From Euglena gracilis (taxonomy: Eukaryota; Euglenida; Euglenophyceae; Euglenales), in the NCBI GenBank assembly GCA_039621445.1, contig CP154954.1, forward strand, positions 18,134,589 through 18,198,588: a stretch of DNA of 64,000 nucleotides, given 5' to 3'. The notes under the pieces were generated by a model. It had not been told where the DNA came from, ran no database searches, and saw nothing but the letters and a program-made list of their open reading frames with translations. Below are positions 25,396 to 36,900 of the stretch, one piece after another. Position numbers and translations under genes: made by a program. The stretch's first letter is position 1; the number at the start of each line of letters is the position of its first letter.

Positions 25396-25569
25396 TAAGA
25401 GCTCAGGGACCCCCCATATAAGACCCCCTGGGATTTTGGCTCCCGAGGGAGGGTCAACCTTCGGCTTCTCAGCATCTTGCTGGTACACCGCAAGAGCAGC
25501 CAGGAACACTTCCGTCTTAGGGGGAGGTGGCAAAAGGCCATTCACAAAGTTTGCCGTGCGTTTGGCCAT
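25396..25569 (-). pseudogene. N-terminal piece of the PHD-element protein
   Basis: From the ATG at 25,569 the minus strand encodes MAKRTANFVNGLLPPPP and continues for about 40 residues nearly identical to the ORF at 60,262-60,747. Similarity stops at the 'KVDP' position (~25,450) and the frame then runs through unrelated sequence containing the 'cccatataagacc' motif. The missing middle part lies 1.2 kb away on the other strand, so this copy is rearranged and not functional as it stands. Confidence 0.75.
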
Positions 25570-26029
25570 GGGGGGAGGGCTGTGCGGGAAAAAAGGGGGG
25601 TAACACGTTTTCCATTGGAGATCAGGCGGTGAACTTTGGGTTTTTCGGGCGGGACCCCCCCCCCCTCTTCATTGGAAATACATGGACGAACTTCACCGGT
25701 GGAGCTTTGGCAGGGGGGGGGGAGGGGGGGTCCCGAGGACAGTTTTTTTTTTTGCATTTTTTGGCACTTTTTGCTGTACTGTCTCAACACAGGGGGGGGG
25801 GAGGGTCCTGGTAAACTGCCAACCCCCCCCTCAAAAATTGGCCAAAAACCGGCGCCGGAAAAAAATTTTAGGGCCTTTTTTTGGTCTAAAAAGGCCATTT
25901 TTGGTGACAAAATGTTCATCTGTCTCGGGGGGGTCGGCACTAGGACTAGGGGGGGGGGTCCCAAAAATCCCAACTGTACAGGGGGGGGGGAGGGGGGGGT
26001 CCCCAAAAAACCCCAACTGTACTGCCGTC
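25570..26029. other. G-run-rich DNA with one more transposon-end scrap
   Basis: 'aacacgttttccatt' at ~25,602 is a scrap of the 32-bp subterminal repeat. The remainder carries many G-runs and a short direct repeat around 'cccaactgtac' (~25,968 and ~26,012). Frames are collagen-like through G-runs and not credible. Confidence 0.45.
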
Positions 26030-26660
26030 GCCCCGGTGAACTTCACCGGTGAACTTCACCGGTGAAGTTCACCGGTGAGGTTTCTCCATGAAATTCCTTT
26101 AGGGGCGGGGCCCCCAACCCCCCCCCCCCACCCCTGCCTAACCTCGATTAGGGCATCTGTGGCAATGACACGTTTTCCATCAGGGCATCTGTGGCAATGA
26201 CATGTTTTCCATTACCATGGAGGTTAGGCAGGGGTGGGGGGGGGCTGTGGACCCCCCCGGTGAGAGTTCACCGGTGAACATTCACCGGGGGGGAGGGGGG
26301 GGTACTTTCGGCGGTGAAGTTCACCGGTGAAGTTCACCGGTGAACTTCACCGTTTTGATGGTTGGGGGTGAAATTTTCACTGGTACAATTTTGCTCCTTT
26401 CCTCTCAAAATGGTCATTTTGAGGTTGATGCTTCATGGAATTTTATCGAAATTTCCGAAAACTTGCCCAAAGTGCCATTTTTGGCCATTTTTGGCCAAAA
26501 AAGTACTCTCTTGGTGAACTTCACTGGTGAAATTCACCGATGGGTTAGGGAGGGGGGGGGGGGGGGGGGGCTGTGGACCCCCCCGGTGAACTTTCAAACG
26601 GTGAACTTCACCATAGGGGGGGGGGAGGGGAGGTCAAAATGACCAAAGTCTACTGCCTGA
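26030..26660 (+). repeat. GGTGAA/TTCACC-box repeat, copy 2
   Basis: Tandem palindromic GGTGAACTTCACC words at 26,035-26,080 and 26,255-26,350, a conserved core (26,350-26,550), and closing GGTGAA/TTCACC words. Two or three 32-bp subterminal repeats of the PHD element are inserted at ~26,147-26,214. The core is ~90% like 58,370-58,640 in inverted orientation by eye. Confidence 0.75.
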
Positions 26661-26687
26661 TCTCCCATGCCCCCCCCATATAAGACC

Positions 26688-26935
26688 GCACCTTGCTGGC
26701 ACAGGGCAACACGAAGAAAAAGTCTGGCTCCGTAGGTGCAGAGCTTGCTGTTGCCAACTGTTTGGAGTTCGCCAAACTGTGTCAACATCGGCAAGCATCT
26801 TATCCTGAGCTGGATGATTTCTTTGTTGCCTTGACGAGATGGGAGCTGGAACCCAGCCTGTTGTTCGATGAGGCGAGCGTCATTGAACAATGTGTGGCTC
26901 AATGTGAGCAGCAGTCGGGAACTATGTTCGTTTCA
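26688..26935 (+). pseudogene. Middle piece of the PHD-element protein
   Basis: The plus strand from 26,690 encodes LLAQGNTKKKSGSVGAEL and continues through the conserved Y-P-E-L-D-D-F-F-V-A block to ...VIEQCVAQ, matching residues ~45-120 of the protein at 60,262-60,747. Both the N-terminal third (found inverted at 25,396-25,569) and the PHD finger are missing; after 'CEQQSG' the frame enters unrelated sequence. One residue is deleted relative to the other copy (AELAV versus AELAAV). Confidence 0.75.
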
Positions 26936-27035
26936 GGGAATCGTTCACAACCTCTTTTCATACATACGTGAATGCCCTCGCTCGGGCATTCCGCAAAACC
27001 ACGACCGAGGGAGTTGTGTTGCCTTCTGCAGAGTG

Positions 27036-27115
27036 TTTACAGATGCCCTAATGGAAAACGTGTTCATGATCACGAATTTCAGGGCAGGCATTTGGCGGGC
27101 TGAACACATTTTTAA
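27036..27115 (-). mobile_element. Solo terminal motif of the PHD-finger element
   Basis: 'gatgccctaatggaaaacg' followed by 'tttcagggcaggcatttggc' and 'gggctgaacacatttttaac': one subterminal half-repeat plus the terminal inverted repeat, closing the scrambled copy that began at ~24,660. Confidence 0.7.
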
Positions 27116-27730
27116 CAAGTCGGTTGCTTTGAGTCCAGAAACCAAACACCCCATAAAGCCGCGTTTCTGGACTCAAGGCAGACCGACTTATGGGGGGGGG
27201 GGGAAGGTCGAAGCGAACAAGTGCCGATTTTTCAGCTGTTTTCTTGGAGGGTGCCAGATTCTAAAATTTGGTTGAAAATGGGGGGAGATCGGGATGGCGC
27301 TGTATTGCTGTCTGTTTTCCCCGTTCAGGGTGGCATTTCCTGTCCTTTCTTGACCCCTGAAACCGTGTATGGGGGCTCCACCCAAACCGGTGTCCCAGAC
27401 ACCGGTTCGGGTGGGGCGAGGTACGCGGGGGACGTCCAGGCGATTGGCTTCTGTGATCGTTGCGGCTGTGGCACAACAGTGCTTGCCTAGCATTTCCTCC
27501 ACTCATTCATGCATTCATGTCCCTGTTCTTTGGAAATGACTCCCAGCCAGGGACACAGACCCGGGCGGGAAATTTCTGCTCGAGTCTGTGCCCCAGACAC
27601 AGGCTCGGGCGTGAGTCTAGAGACTCAAAAAATGTGTCCCAGACGCTGGTTCAGGTGTGAAGGCGTGGACACATTAATTGATCAATTGGGTTGATTGATT
27701 CATTGATTAACTGATTGAGTTTCACCTTCT
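27116..27730. repeat. Series of hairpin-forming short repeats
   Basis: Three inverted repeats: gagtccagaaac/gtttctggactc (27,131-27,142 and 27,163-27,174); ccacccaaaccggtgtc/gacaccggttcgggtgg (27,378-27,394 and 27,398-27,414, one mismatch); and an imperfect set with 'cagacacaggctcgggcgtg' (27,540-27,660). The 'c(a/c)gg(t/c)tcgggcgtga' theme returns at ~28,720-28,815 and in the perfect palindrome at 63,025-63,134. No exon is supported here. Confidence 0.55.
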
Positions 27731-27988
27731 CAGGGCATCAAATATTTATTGAGCAGCAAGCTCACATTGCCATGGCACGGGGTCCCTTGTGGGCTGAGTT
27801 CTCAGAGAAGTTGGAAGACTTCAAAAATGCCGAAAAGAACGCAAGGGTGTTGTTGCTGCAAGGGCAGAGATGTGCCTTCTTTGCTCTGAAGTTGGCTGTG
27901 CCGCAAACTTTGACTTTCACAGCACCCAGTATCCAAGAACGAAGATTGATGGATCTTTTTTGCAATGCTGCACTGGACACTAAAATGA
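27731..27988 (+). CDS. Unknown plus-strand gene, exon candidate 1
   Basis: The frame opens after 'ttctcag' and encodes GHQIFIEQQAHIAMARGP followed by about 65 residues of helical, charged sequence including P-S-I-Q-E-R-R-L-M-D-L-F. A GT-rich microsatellite (28,000-28,018) follows. The 3' border is set at an ATGA shared with the next exon; that choice is mine. Confidence 0.4.
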
Positions 27989-30900
27989 GATACTGTGCGC
28001 GTGTGCGTGTGTCTGTGGTGCGCTGTGTGCAAATCCTTGGTATGACCCACTTGGGCGATCCTGCCCCTTGGGGAAGGGGGTTTTGTTCCTCAGGGGAAGG
28101 GGATTTTGTTCTTCATTTCAAAACATTGTTAGTTCAAGGTTTGATTTTCCCTCGCCTCACAAAGTTTTTTTAACCCCCAAAGACTCCATCCATTGGCCTT
28201 TGCATTCGAAGCAGCGCACAATGCAATGAAATCCCGACATGCGGCATTTGAAGCACGCCTTGAAGCTAAACAGGCAACAGACCATCGATTGCATCTGGAC
28301 ATGAGCTTTGCAGCCAGTGGTCAAAAGCCCTTCATTTGTGGACTGGAGTGAGAATGTGTTCGCAGTCACATCCATATCAACAACATATTTCCCTCCATTG
28401 TTGTGGTCAGGGGTCCGGTGAGAAAGGTTGGCCGGAAATAAAGGGGGGGGGAGTTTGTTGACTCTCTGTTGAAACGTGGTAAATTTGATGGAGTTTTTGG
28501 AACCTCCACACAAACTTACCAAACTCTAAGCACAATTTGAGCTCGGGCATAACAGATTTTCAATATTTTTTTTACCAAACCTCACAATTCAAAAGCGGGT
28601 CAAACACCTGAAAAAACTCAGAAATGAAAAACCTGGGGGGTAAGGAAAGTGGTATTTACCCCCTAGTTTTCAAGAAATTTCCAAAAAAAATGGCCAAAAA
28701 ATGAGGCATAAACCCAGACTCATGCCCGAGCCGGGGTCTTGGACCCGTACTCGGGCGGGAATTTCTCACCCAAGTCCGGGTCCTAGATCCCGGCTCTGGC
28801 GTGAGTCTGGGGTTGAGGGAATTCCTTCCAAATGTGTCCGAGGACAGTTTCAAAAATACCAAAAATGCCACATTTTGTTTACAAAAGTGCCAAAATCCCA
28901 AGAGCCAACCCCAAAATTCATTGTGCCCCAAATGCCAAAGTTTATTTTCCCAAAGTGCCAAAAAAAAGCTAAATGTTGGTTACTAAAGTGCCATCAATGC
29001 CGAACTTTGGTTGCCATTGCTAAAAATGCAAAATGTTGGTTGTGAAAGTGCTGGAAATGCAAATACCAAAGAGATTTTTGGTTACCAAAGTGTCCAAACC
29101 GGCACTTTGTTCACGACAAAATGCCAAGATTATTTCCCCAAAGTGCCAAAAATGACAAACTTGGTCATTTTCCATTTCCAGCTTGCTCACAAATTTTGAG
29201 TCCGTTCCAATTTCGCGACCTGAAGGGTCTTAACTCTTTGCCCTAAACAGGGACTCAGACCAGAACAGTGCCTAGGCCAAGGTTTTAGGGGGCACGGCGC
29301 TTTCGGCTTCTCAGGGGAGCGCTCCCCTAACTCTTGACCTAAACACAGTTCTTGACATAAAGACCTCTGCCAATTTTACCAAACTCACAACTTTGAGATC
29401 CCACAGCCCCCTCCCCTCCCCTGGGGGGGGGTTGGCGACAAAAAAATGTGATGAATTTTTCTCCACTGACCACAATCCCCCTGAAAAACAAAGGGACAAA
29501 AAAATCGCCAGGACATCCTAAACAACCCCTCTCCCCAAGTTTTGGACACACTGCATTTTGGGTGCATGCAAACTTGCCACGACCCCAAGTTTTGGACCCT
29601 GCCAGTGGCGGAAACACTGGTGGAAGCTGTTGTTACGGAGGCTTTTCAGGCAGTCTGGTCTGAAGCTTTGCAGCGCGATCTCTGGCAGTTGAAGGAGGTG
29701 GAGGACCAGGAGAGTTCAGGGTTGCTTGGGACGCCTTCTTCCTTCATCCCCCCAGGGAGGCATTTGTTGGGGAGGGAGCAGTTGGCCCTCCCCCCCACTC
29801 ACAAGAAAGAGTGGACCCCCCGATTCCCAGGCTCCATCACGTTTGATGTCAGAATTGGGTTTGGGTCAGGGTTGGGATTAGCGATCAGGGTTCTGGGGTT
29901 TAGGCCCAAATTAGGCCTAATTTGGTCCAAATGGTGCCCCAAAATGAAAATGGATTCCAAACCCTACCTCCTGGAATTAACCCGAATCTTACCCGAAACA
30001 GGTGAACTTGCCCCACACAAGTGGCCCCACCCTGGCAGCACACCACCTACTCTCCCCCCCAGGTTACCCAGAGGCAGGGGCTGCTGAAAAAAGCTTGCCC
30101 CTGGTGCCCCCACCAGATTGGCCGCCCCTTGGGCGGCCTCGGACCCCCAAATGGCCAATCTGGGGGGGGGGACAATCTTGCACGTTCACCATTTTTGACC
30201 AAAATGGCCGATTTGGGAAGTACACCAGATTGTCCCCCCCCTCGAGATTGGCCTTTTGGGTTTTGTAAGATACCCAGGCCAAATTGGCCGTTTGGTATTC
30301 GGAAATTTACCGTGCCAAATTGGCCGTTTTTTGTCATTTTTATACCCGTGAATTGGCCAAAAATTGGGGGGAAAACTTGGAAAAAGTTTTACCCCCCCCC
30401 CATTGTCCATTTATTTTCTTTCAAGCATTGGCGACCAATGAATTGCCATTCCTTCTTTTCCAGGGCCAGTGGACAGTTGATGGCAAAGAATGAGCTGACA
30501 ATTTTGCCACGTGACTTTTTTGGACAAAGGTTGGGCATGGCAGTTCTTTTCTGACCTGAAATGCTGAAATAGTAAGGGGGGACGCCAGTAACATCGAGTT
30601 CCTGTTCAGCTTCTCTTTTTTTCAGTAAGCTCACACCCTGCAGCATCCCCTGGTTTTATGGGCACACAGGGTGGGGGTGGTATTTCAAACCCCCAGGGTG
30701 GGATTTTGGATTTTTTTTTGTGTTTTTGGGTGTTTGGCAAAATTTGTCTTCTTTTGTGTTCATTTGTGTGTTTTTGTGTTTCCCCCCCCCCGGCAATTTC
30801 TCCGTTTCTGCAAGGATTTTTTTTTACTCAGAAAATTCTGCATTTTTATTCCGCCCCGATTTTCCCTCAGGCGAAAACGGTTTCTCATTTTTTGTTTTTA

Positions 30901-33900
30901 TCGTGATTTTTTAAGTATGTGAGCAAAATCGAATTAACATTCATCTTAAAAATAGAATTCTTGTTTCAAAAAAAGCAAAAAGAATTTGTTTTTTGGATGT
31001 TTTACATTTTTTTTGCTGTTTTGATCATGCCTTTTCTTTTTTGGAGGAAGAAGAGTGTCCAAAACATGCCACTATGCATAACAATGTTTTTGAAAACATT
31101 TCAACAACTCTGTCAAAAAAGCTCCAAAAACCTTGTTCGTTGGAGTTTTATTCAAAGTATCAATCCGTTTCAACAACAGGGGCATTTGATGTATTTGGCT
31201 ATAATCGCCAGATGTTTCATATGCAAGTAGCCCAAGTATTTCCCCTCTCTTCCTCCCCCCCCAGAATTTCCCTCCCATGAAACCCTGAGGGTGGCAAGCA
31301 TTGGTGGATGAGGAGGAGTCGATGCGCAGGCTCAATGGTTTGCCATTGCCATTGCTTTATTTTGTTTCCAAAGTCTTCAAGACCAGGCCAAAAAGACACT
31401 TTGACAACGAGCACCATCTCATTTCTCTGTGTTTTCTCCGATTGTTATTCATAGGAGGGGTGATTGTGCACCACTTCCTGCTTGATCAGCTTGAGTTTTG
31501 TGAGTCTGAATGACATCGCTCTTGCAGAGTTTTTATTACCGAATTTAATTCAACTTCATTGAATTATTTTTCTTTTGGCCACGAGCAACACCACACACAC
31601 ACGCACAGCCACCCACACCCAACACACAACCATACATGTTCAAGCCGGCACTTTGAGGAGACCAGAAAAGATCTGCCAGGGTGGACACCACCCATACCCC
31701 CCCCCCCCATAAAGCGACCCCCAACCCGGACATTGGTCCAAAAAAGGCCAAATTTTGACGGAGCCTTCAAAATAACCCAATTTCAGATTCTTTTCCGATC
31801 TGTTCACAAAGAGCTCTCTGAGATCTTTCTAAAAATGCATAAGAAGTTGGCCCAAAACTACTAGGTATCTTCCAACCACCATACCCCCCTGATTGACCAG
31901 GTTTGCAGAAGTGCTGAGCTCTTTGCATAAAATGGCAATCTGGGGTGATGATGCCTGCAGGCTCTTGCTTGAGCGTTCGCGGTACCCCACCCCCGGGGGG
32001 CATTGAGCTGCAGCTAGTCCGAATTTGGTCAGTGGAATTCCTAGTGGACCCTCCGGGGGGTATGTTAATGGAATTACACCAGAGTTAATTACACCAATTT
32101 ACTCACCTGGCCAGGCGGAGCAACAACAAAGCACTGGTGTGAGGGGCACTCACTGGGCACCAGGCCACTCACCACACAGCAAACTGGGCCAGAAGTGAAG
32201 CTAGCACCGGCCATAAACAGACAAGAAGCCTTAGTGCAACTAAGGGTCTCTAAAATTTTGACTCCCAAAACTTGCCGAAAATGCCCATTTTTGGCCATTT
32301 TTGGTATTTTTTTTTTGGAGCAGAATCATCCAAAAAATAAATATTAAAAATCTCATTTTCCCACTGCCGGAGGAATTGTTTTTCCCAGTTGGGGGATCCC
32401 TGGACCCCTCCCCCTGGGGGGGGGGTCCGGAGTGTAGAGGGGGGGGTTCAGCACAAGTGGTTGGTTTTCGCGTTAAGTGAGATATTTTGGGGCATTTTGG
32501 TGGCAGTTTCTGGATCAAAAATTGATCTTTCCCAAGAATCTGGAAAATGAAGCAGAACCAAAGGAAATGTCCGGCAAATGAGGCCATTGGAACGCCCATC
32601 TAACCGTATTTTTACTTTCCCGTAACTCCGTACCAAGCCGGAGTGATGGCCATATTTATGCATTTGTTTATTTTATTTTTTTGTTTCTTTTATGGTCACG
32701 CGGCCCACCTTTTTTTGCCTGTTTTGAATTAACCGTTCATCAGCCATTTTAGGACAAAAAAATCGCCCCCCCCCCCAAATGTCTCGAAAATGATGGAATC
32801 ACTGGAGACCTAAAATATAGCCCTGGAGACCCTTTATCACCCCGCCGTGTAGGCCTCCAGGGCCAGCTGCACACTTTGTTTTTCTTTGTTAGTTGTTGTT
32901 TATTTGAGATTAATTTTTTTTGTATTCTTTATATTTTTAACACACAATTTTATTATTGAACCTTTTTCATTTATTTTTTTTTGCTTTTTTCCCCTGATGT
33001 TTTTATTTTGCATTTTTTTGCTTCAATTTGTCTGCCATTCTTTGTATCAGTTTTGATTTTCCTCCTTTTTTTTCAAATTTCAGGGTTTGAATTGTGGTTG
33101 TGCTTTTGACACGTATCTGTTGCCCCCCACTGAGACACTGCACAACCCAACGACCTCATTGTCTAACACCCAGGCGTTTGTCAAGGGCCCCGGGGAGTCA
33201 CTGGCTAGCCACTAGAAGTGACTAGACACTGGCAAAAAGCCACTGACACCAAGCATTGAATTCTCACAAAGGAAAAATTTGGGGCATTGTTTCAAGCTGT
33301 TTCTCACCTCCCCAAACCTTTGCAGTAACATCCCAGGTTGACAAGGCAGAAGTTGAAAGCAGGGGTTTTTTTTTTTAAAGCCGTAGACCCCCCGGGGGGG
33401 GTAGGGTGGGTGGGTTCGGCCGGATATACTATTTTTTTTGGCATTTTTTTGTGATTTTTGGCCATTTTTGGGGGAAAAGTGGGTGCCCCCCGGGACCCCC
33501 CCCCCAAGAGGATGGGTGGGTCGGGGGGACCCCCCCTTCCCCCGGTCTTAAAAAAACCCCTGGAAGGTCTCAAACACGCATTCTGGGGGTTATGCATCCT
33601 GTATGTTGTGGTGACACATCTTAGGCACCCCAACTGACATCCCTGCTCGTCCTGGGGCACTGGATCACACCCTGATTGCATTATTTGGGTTTCGGGAGCC
33701 TGGTATTGCAATTTTCCCAAAAAATTGACGATGTCCGCATTTGCGCACACGGACAAATCCTTAATCCTTAAGTGCGAGTGACACCGTCTAAGATTTAGGA
33801 ATAGCCCGAGCTGATCACAAAGTGAGTGATAGTCTGTCCAGTGCCACTGCAATGGTCTTGCAGAGGCAGTGGGGGGTACCGCTGCTCGCCGAGCGCTGCA

Positions 33901-36900
33901 TCTCCACCGAGCGGAACTGAGCCGCAAATATGCACAGCGCGCCATGCAAGCAGAAAGGGAGGAGCGGTTGTCCAAAGTTCAGAGCCAAGCCTCTCTGATT
34001 CCTGAAGGAAAGGGAGAATGAAGACGGTCCAGTCTTACAGCCCTGAAGAAATTTGGTCTTCTGTTTGCAATTTTGAAATGCTGAACTGCGTTTCATGGGG
34101 TCAGATGGTTTAGGTGCGCCTGAGTGGGGGGGGGCGAGTGGTTGGGTTTTCCAGTCCCTCTGCCCCGGGGGGGGGGCACCACAGGCGAGAAGTGCAGCGA
34201 GAAGTGATGACAAAATGATGACAGGCCATAAGCTGACAAGAAGCCTTAGTGCAACTAAAGGGGTGGGGAATTACAAAAACCCCAGAAGCATCAAAAATAT
34301 ATTTACTCCCTCCTCATTTGGGCATCGGACCACATTTGCTTGCCCATGCGGGCCAGCTATATTTTTTCAAATTGAAATTTGAAATGCTTTTATGTCAGTA
34401 TTTGAATGAGAAACAAGCAGGGTTGGGTTCAAGGATTTTCCCCACATGGGAAGGTGCTCCGACACATTTTGTCATTATTTGGGAATTTGGGACATAACTT
34501 TTGTACGCATTCCATTAGGAATGTATGGATTTGCTCTTTGAGGTCAAAATCAAATGGGTGGTTTGCATCTGAAAGGGATGAAATGCAATTATTTCCTTTG
34601 GAGCTGAGAACAAAGCCAAAAAATAGTCTATATTTTTATTCTGATTGTGCTCTCACAATTGCTTGCTTGTATGTTTATCTGGTGAATCTTTTTTTTTTTC
34701 ATGAAGTGATGGTGTACATGATGTATGCTCCTGATCTTTTGCAAAAAATGCAACCTGGCTCTGCATCAGACTTTGCTATTCAAATGTGGAACCAGGCTTT
34801 TCCATTGGGTGCCAAGCAATGATGTATTTGCTCAAGTCTCGTAGTGCAACTTTGTATTCTTCTGCTTGGTGAAGGCCATTCTTTTTGCATTTCATGGCTT
34901 TTACGAAATTTTACCTCAGTTTCTGCAAATTTTTATCATTTTCCCCATTTCAGCACATTTTTCTGTGCAGTTTTTGGACCCCCCATATCTGCCCTTGGGC
35001 GTCCACTGCATCTTGACAGCAGGTTCAGACGTTAGGTCAAGGAATTCCACAGATGGACGGATTGTGACCTAACCCCCCCAAATAACCCCCCAAAAAGCAC
35101 CCCCCCCCCTCAGGGGCCAATTTCAATTGCGCCCAAATAACACCCCCTGTTTTCCTTTGGTTTTCAATGTAAAAATACCCCCCCCCCCAATAACACCCCC
35201 CCCTGGCACCCCAGTTCGGGTGCCCAAATAACACACTGGGGGTGTTATTTGGGTGGGGGGGGGTTACGTTGTTCAGGCCACCAACAGATGTTGCTCCTGT
35301 TGTTCAGGAGTGTGGCCTTGAAAAAGGCTACAGCATGAGCAATCCCGGGGTTCTAAATATCTGGTGTTCGATGATTTTCGGCAACTTGCAGGTTCGAAAA
35401 CTTCCGGAACGCAGTGTGTGTGTGCATACATTCTAAACATACATCCACACATCATCATCATCATCATCATCATCACAACCGCATCCACACACCATCAGCA
35501 ATCGCATTACCCCCCTTCTTTGAAATTTATGCTCCCCCCAATTTGATTCAGTAAATTTGACTCAAAATGCATGGAAACACTTTGGAATGACCTTGAAACT
35601 GTCAAAAAACGTCACATATTCAAAAAATTTTCACCCCCGCCCAAAATACCATACCCCCCCCCCTCAGTTAGTCACCCCTTGGGAGGGGAATTTGGCCAAG
35701 GGTGACTAATAGGGGAGGGTGACTAATTCGGGGGGGGGGGGCAATTTATGCCCAAATTTTGCCCCCTGCCCCAAGTCTTGGGGTTTCAAGGTTGTTTTTG
35801 GGCATTCCAGGGCACTTTTCATGGATGGCAACCAGCAAAAAATTCTGACGACCAAATTCGGCTTTTTTTTAAGAAAAATATTTTCCTTCGGAAAAAATTG
35901 TTTTTGCCTGGGGGCCCAAAGATGACTTATAGGGGGGGGGGGGCGACTAACTGAGGGGGGGGGAGGGCATGATAACCAAATCCCCTTGTGTGTGCCAGGC
36001 AAGGATGGCCACAGGTAAACGTCTAATGAACTCAGTGGGCCTACGGGGGGGGGGTGCTGCCCCCGGACCCCCCCGCCCAAAATAACAAAATCCTTTTGTG
36101 CGTGCAAGGCATGGATGGCCACGGGTAACCGTTCTAATGAACTTAGTCGGCCTACGGCCTCCTCCGAGGGGGGGGCAGCTCCCCCCCGCCGTACCCCCCG
36201 CCCAAAATAATCCGCAGCAGCTGTGTCAACACGTACCCGCACACCAAGGTGCGCGCAGACAGGTGCGTCCAGTGCCAATTTGACATGAATCTGCCCGCGT
36301 CGTTTGTGGCGAAGCCTGCTGGTGACTTGAATGCTGAAGAGGCCGCAGCCCGGCGCCAGATAATGGCGGAGGAGCGGCTGGCCATGGCTAAGGCGCGCCA
36401 CTCCGAGCTGCAGGCGTTCAAGGCACAAACCACCCGGCCATCAGCGATTCGGCAACCAGAACCGACGTTTAACAGCGTGGCGTTCACACGTGTACCTTTG
36501 CCAGATTGCAGGTGAAGTATTCTCCCTTCCCAAAAGGTCAACTGCATTATAGACTAAACCCTGCTGTCTTGAGTTGCCAGGCACACAAAGGGCCACGCCC
36601 CATCAGTGACATGGTGGGGGCGGTGGAGGTGTTCACTGCCCAGCGGCAGCAGCAGTCCCGCTTGCTGGCAAACCGGCTCAAGGCGGAGGAGGCTGCAAAG
36701 CGCCAGTTGCAAATCAGGCTGAATACAAGGATGCCCCCCCCCTAGTCTGACTCCCCGGGGTGTGGGGAAGGACACAAGGCCCAGCTGACTCAGTGCCAAT
36801 GGCACCGGAAGCCCGGAAAAGACCCATTTCCTGCAAATTCTGTTCATTTTCCCCCATAATGGGCCATTTTTCAATTCTGTGCATTTTCTTGTGTTTCTTC

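Noticed and set aside
25542-26065. Gly/Pro-rich frames of 70-154 codons
   Set aside because: Produced by alternating G- and C-runs; unequal between related repeat copies.
27360-27430. tRNA-like or structured RNA gene at the ccggtgtcc...ggacaccgg hairpin
   Set aside because: A single hairpin without cloverleaf arms or internal promoter boxes; related hairpins occur nearby as a repeat family.
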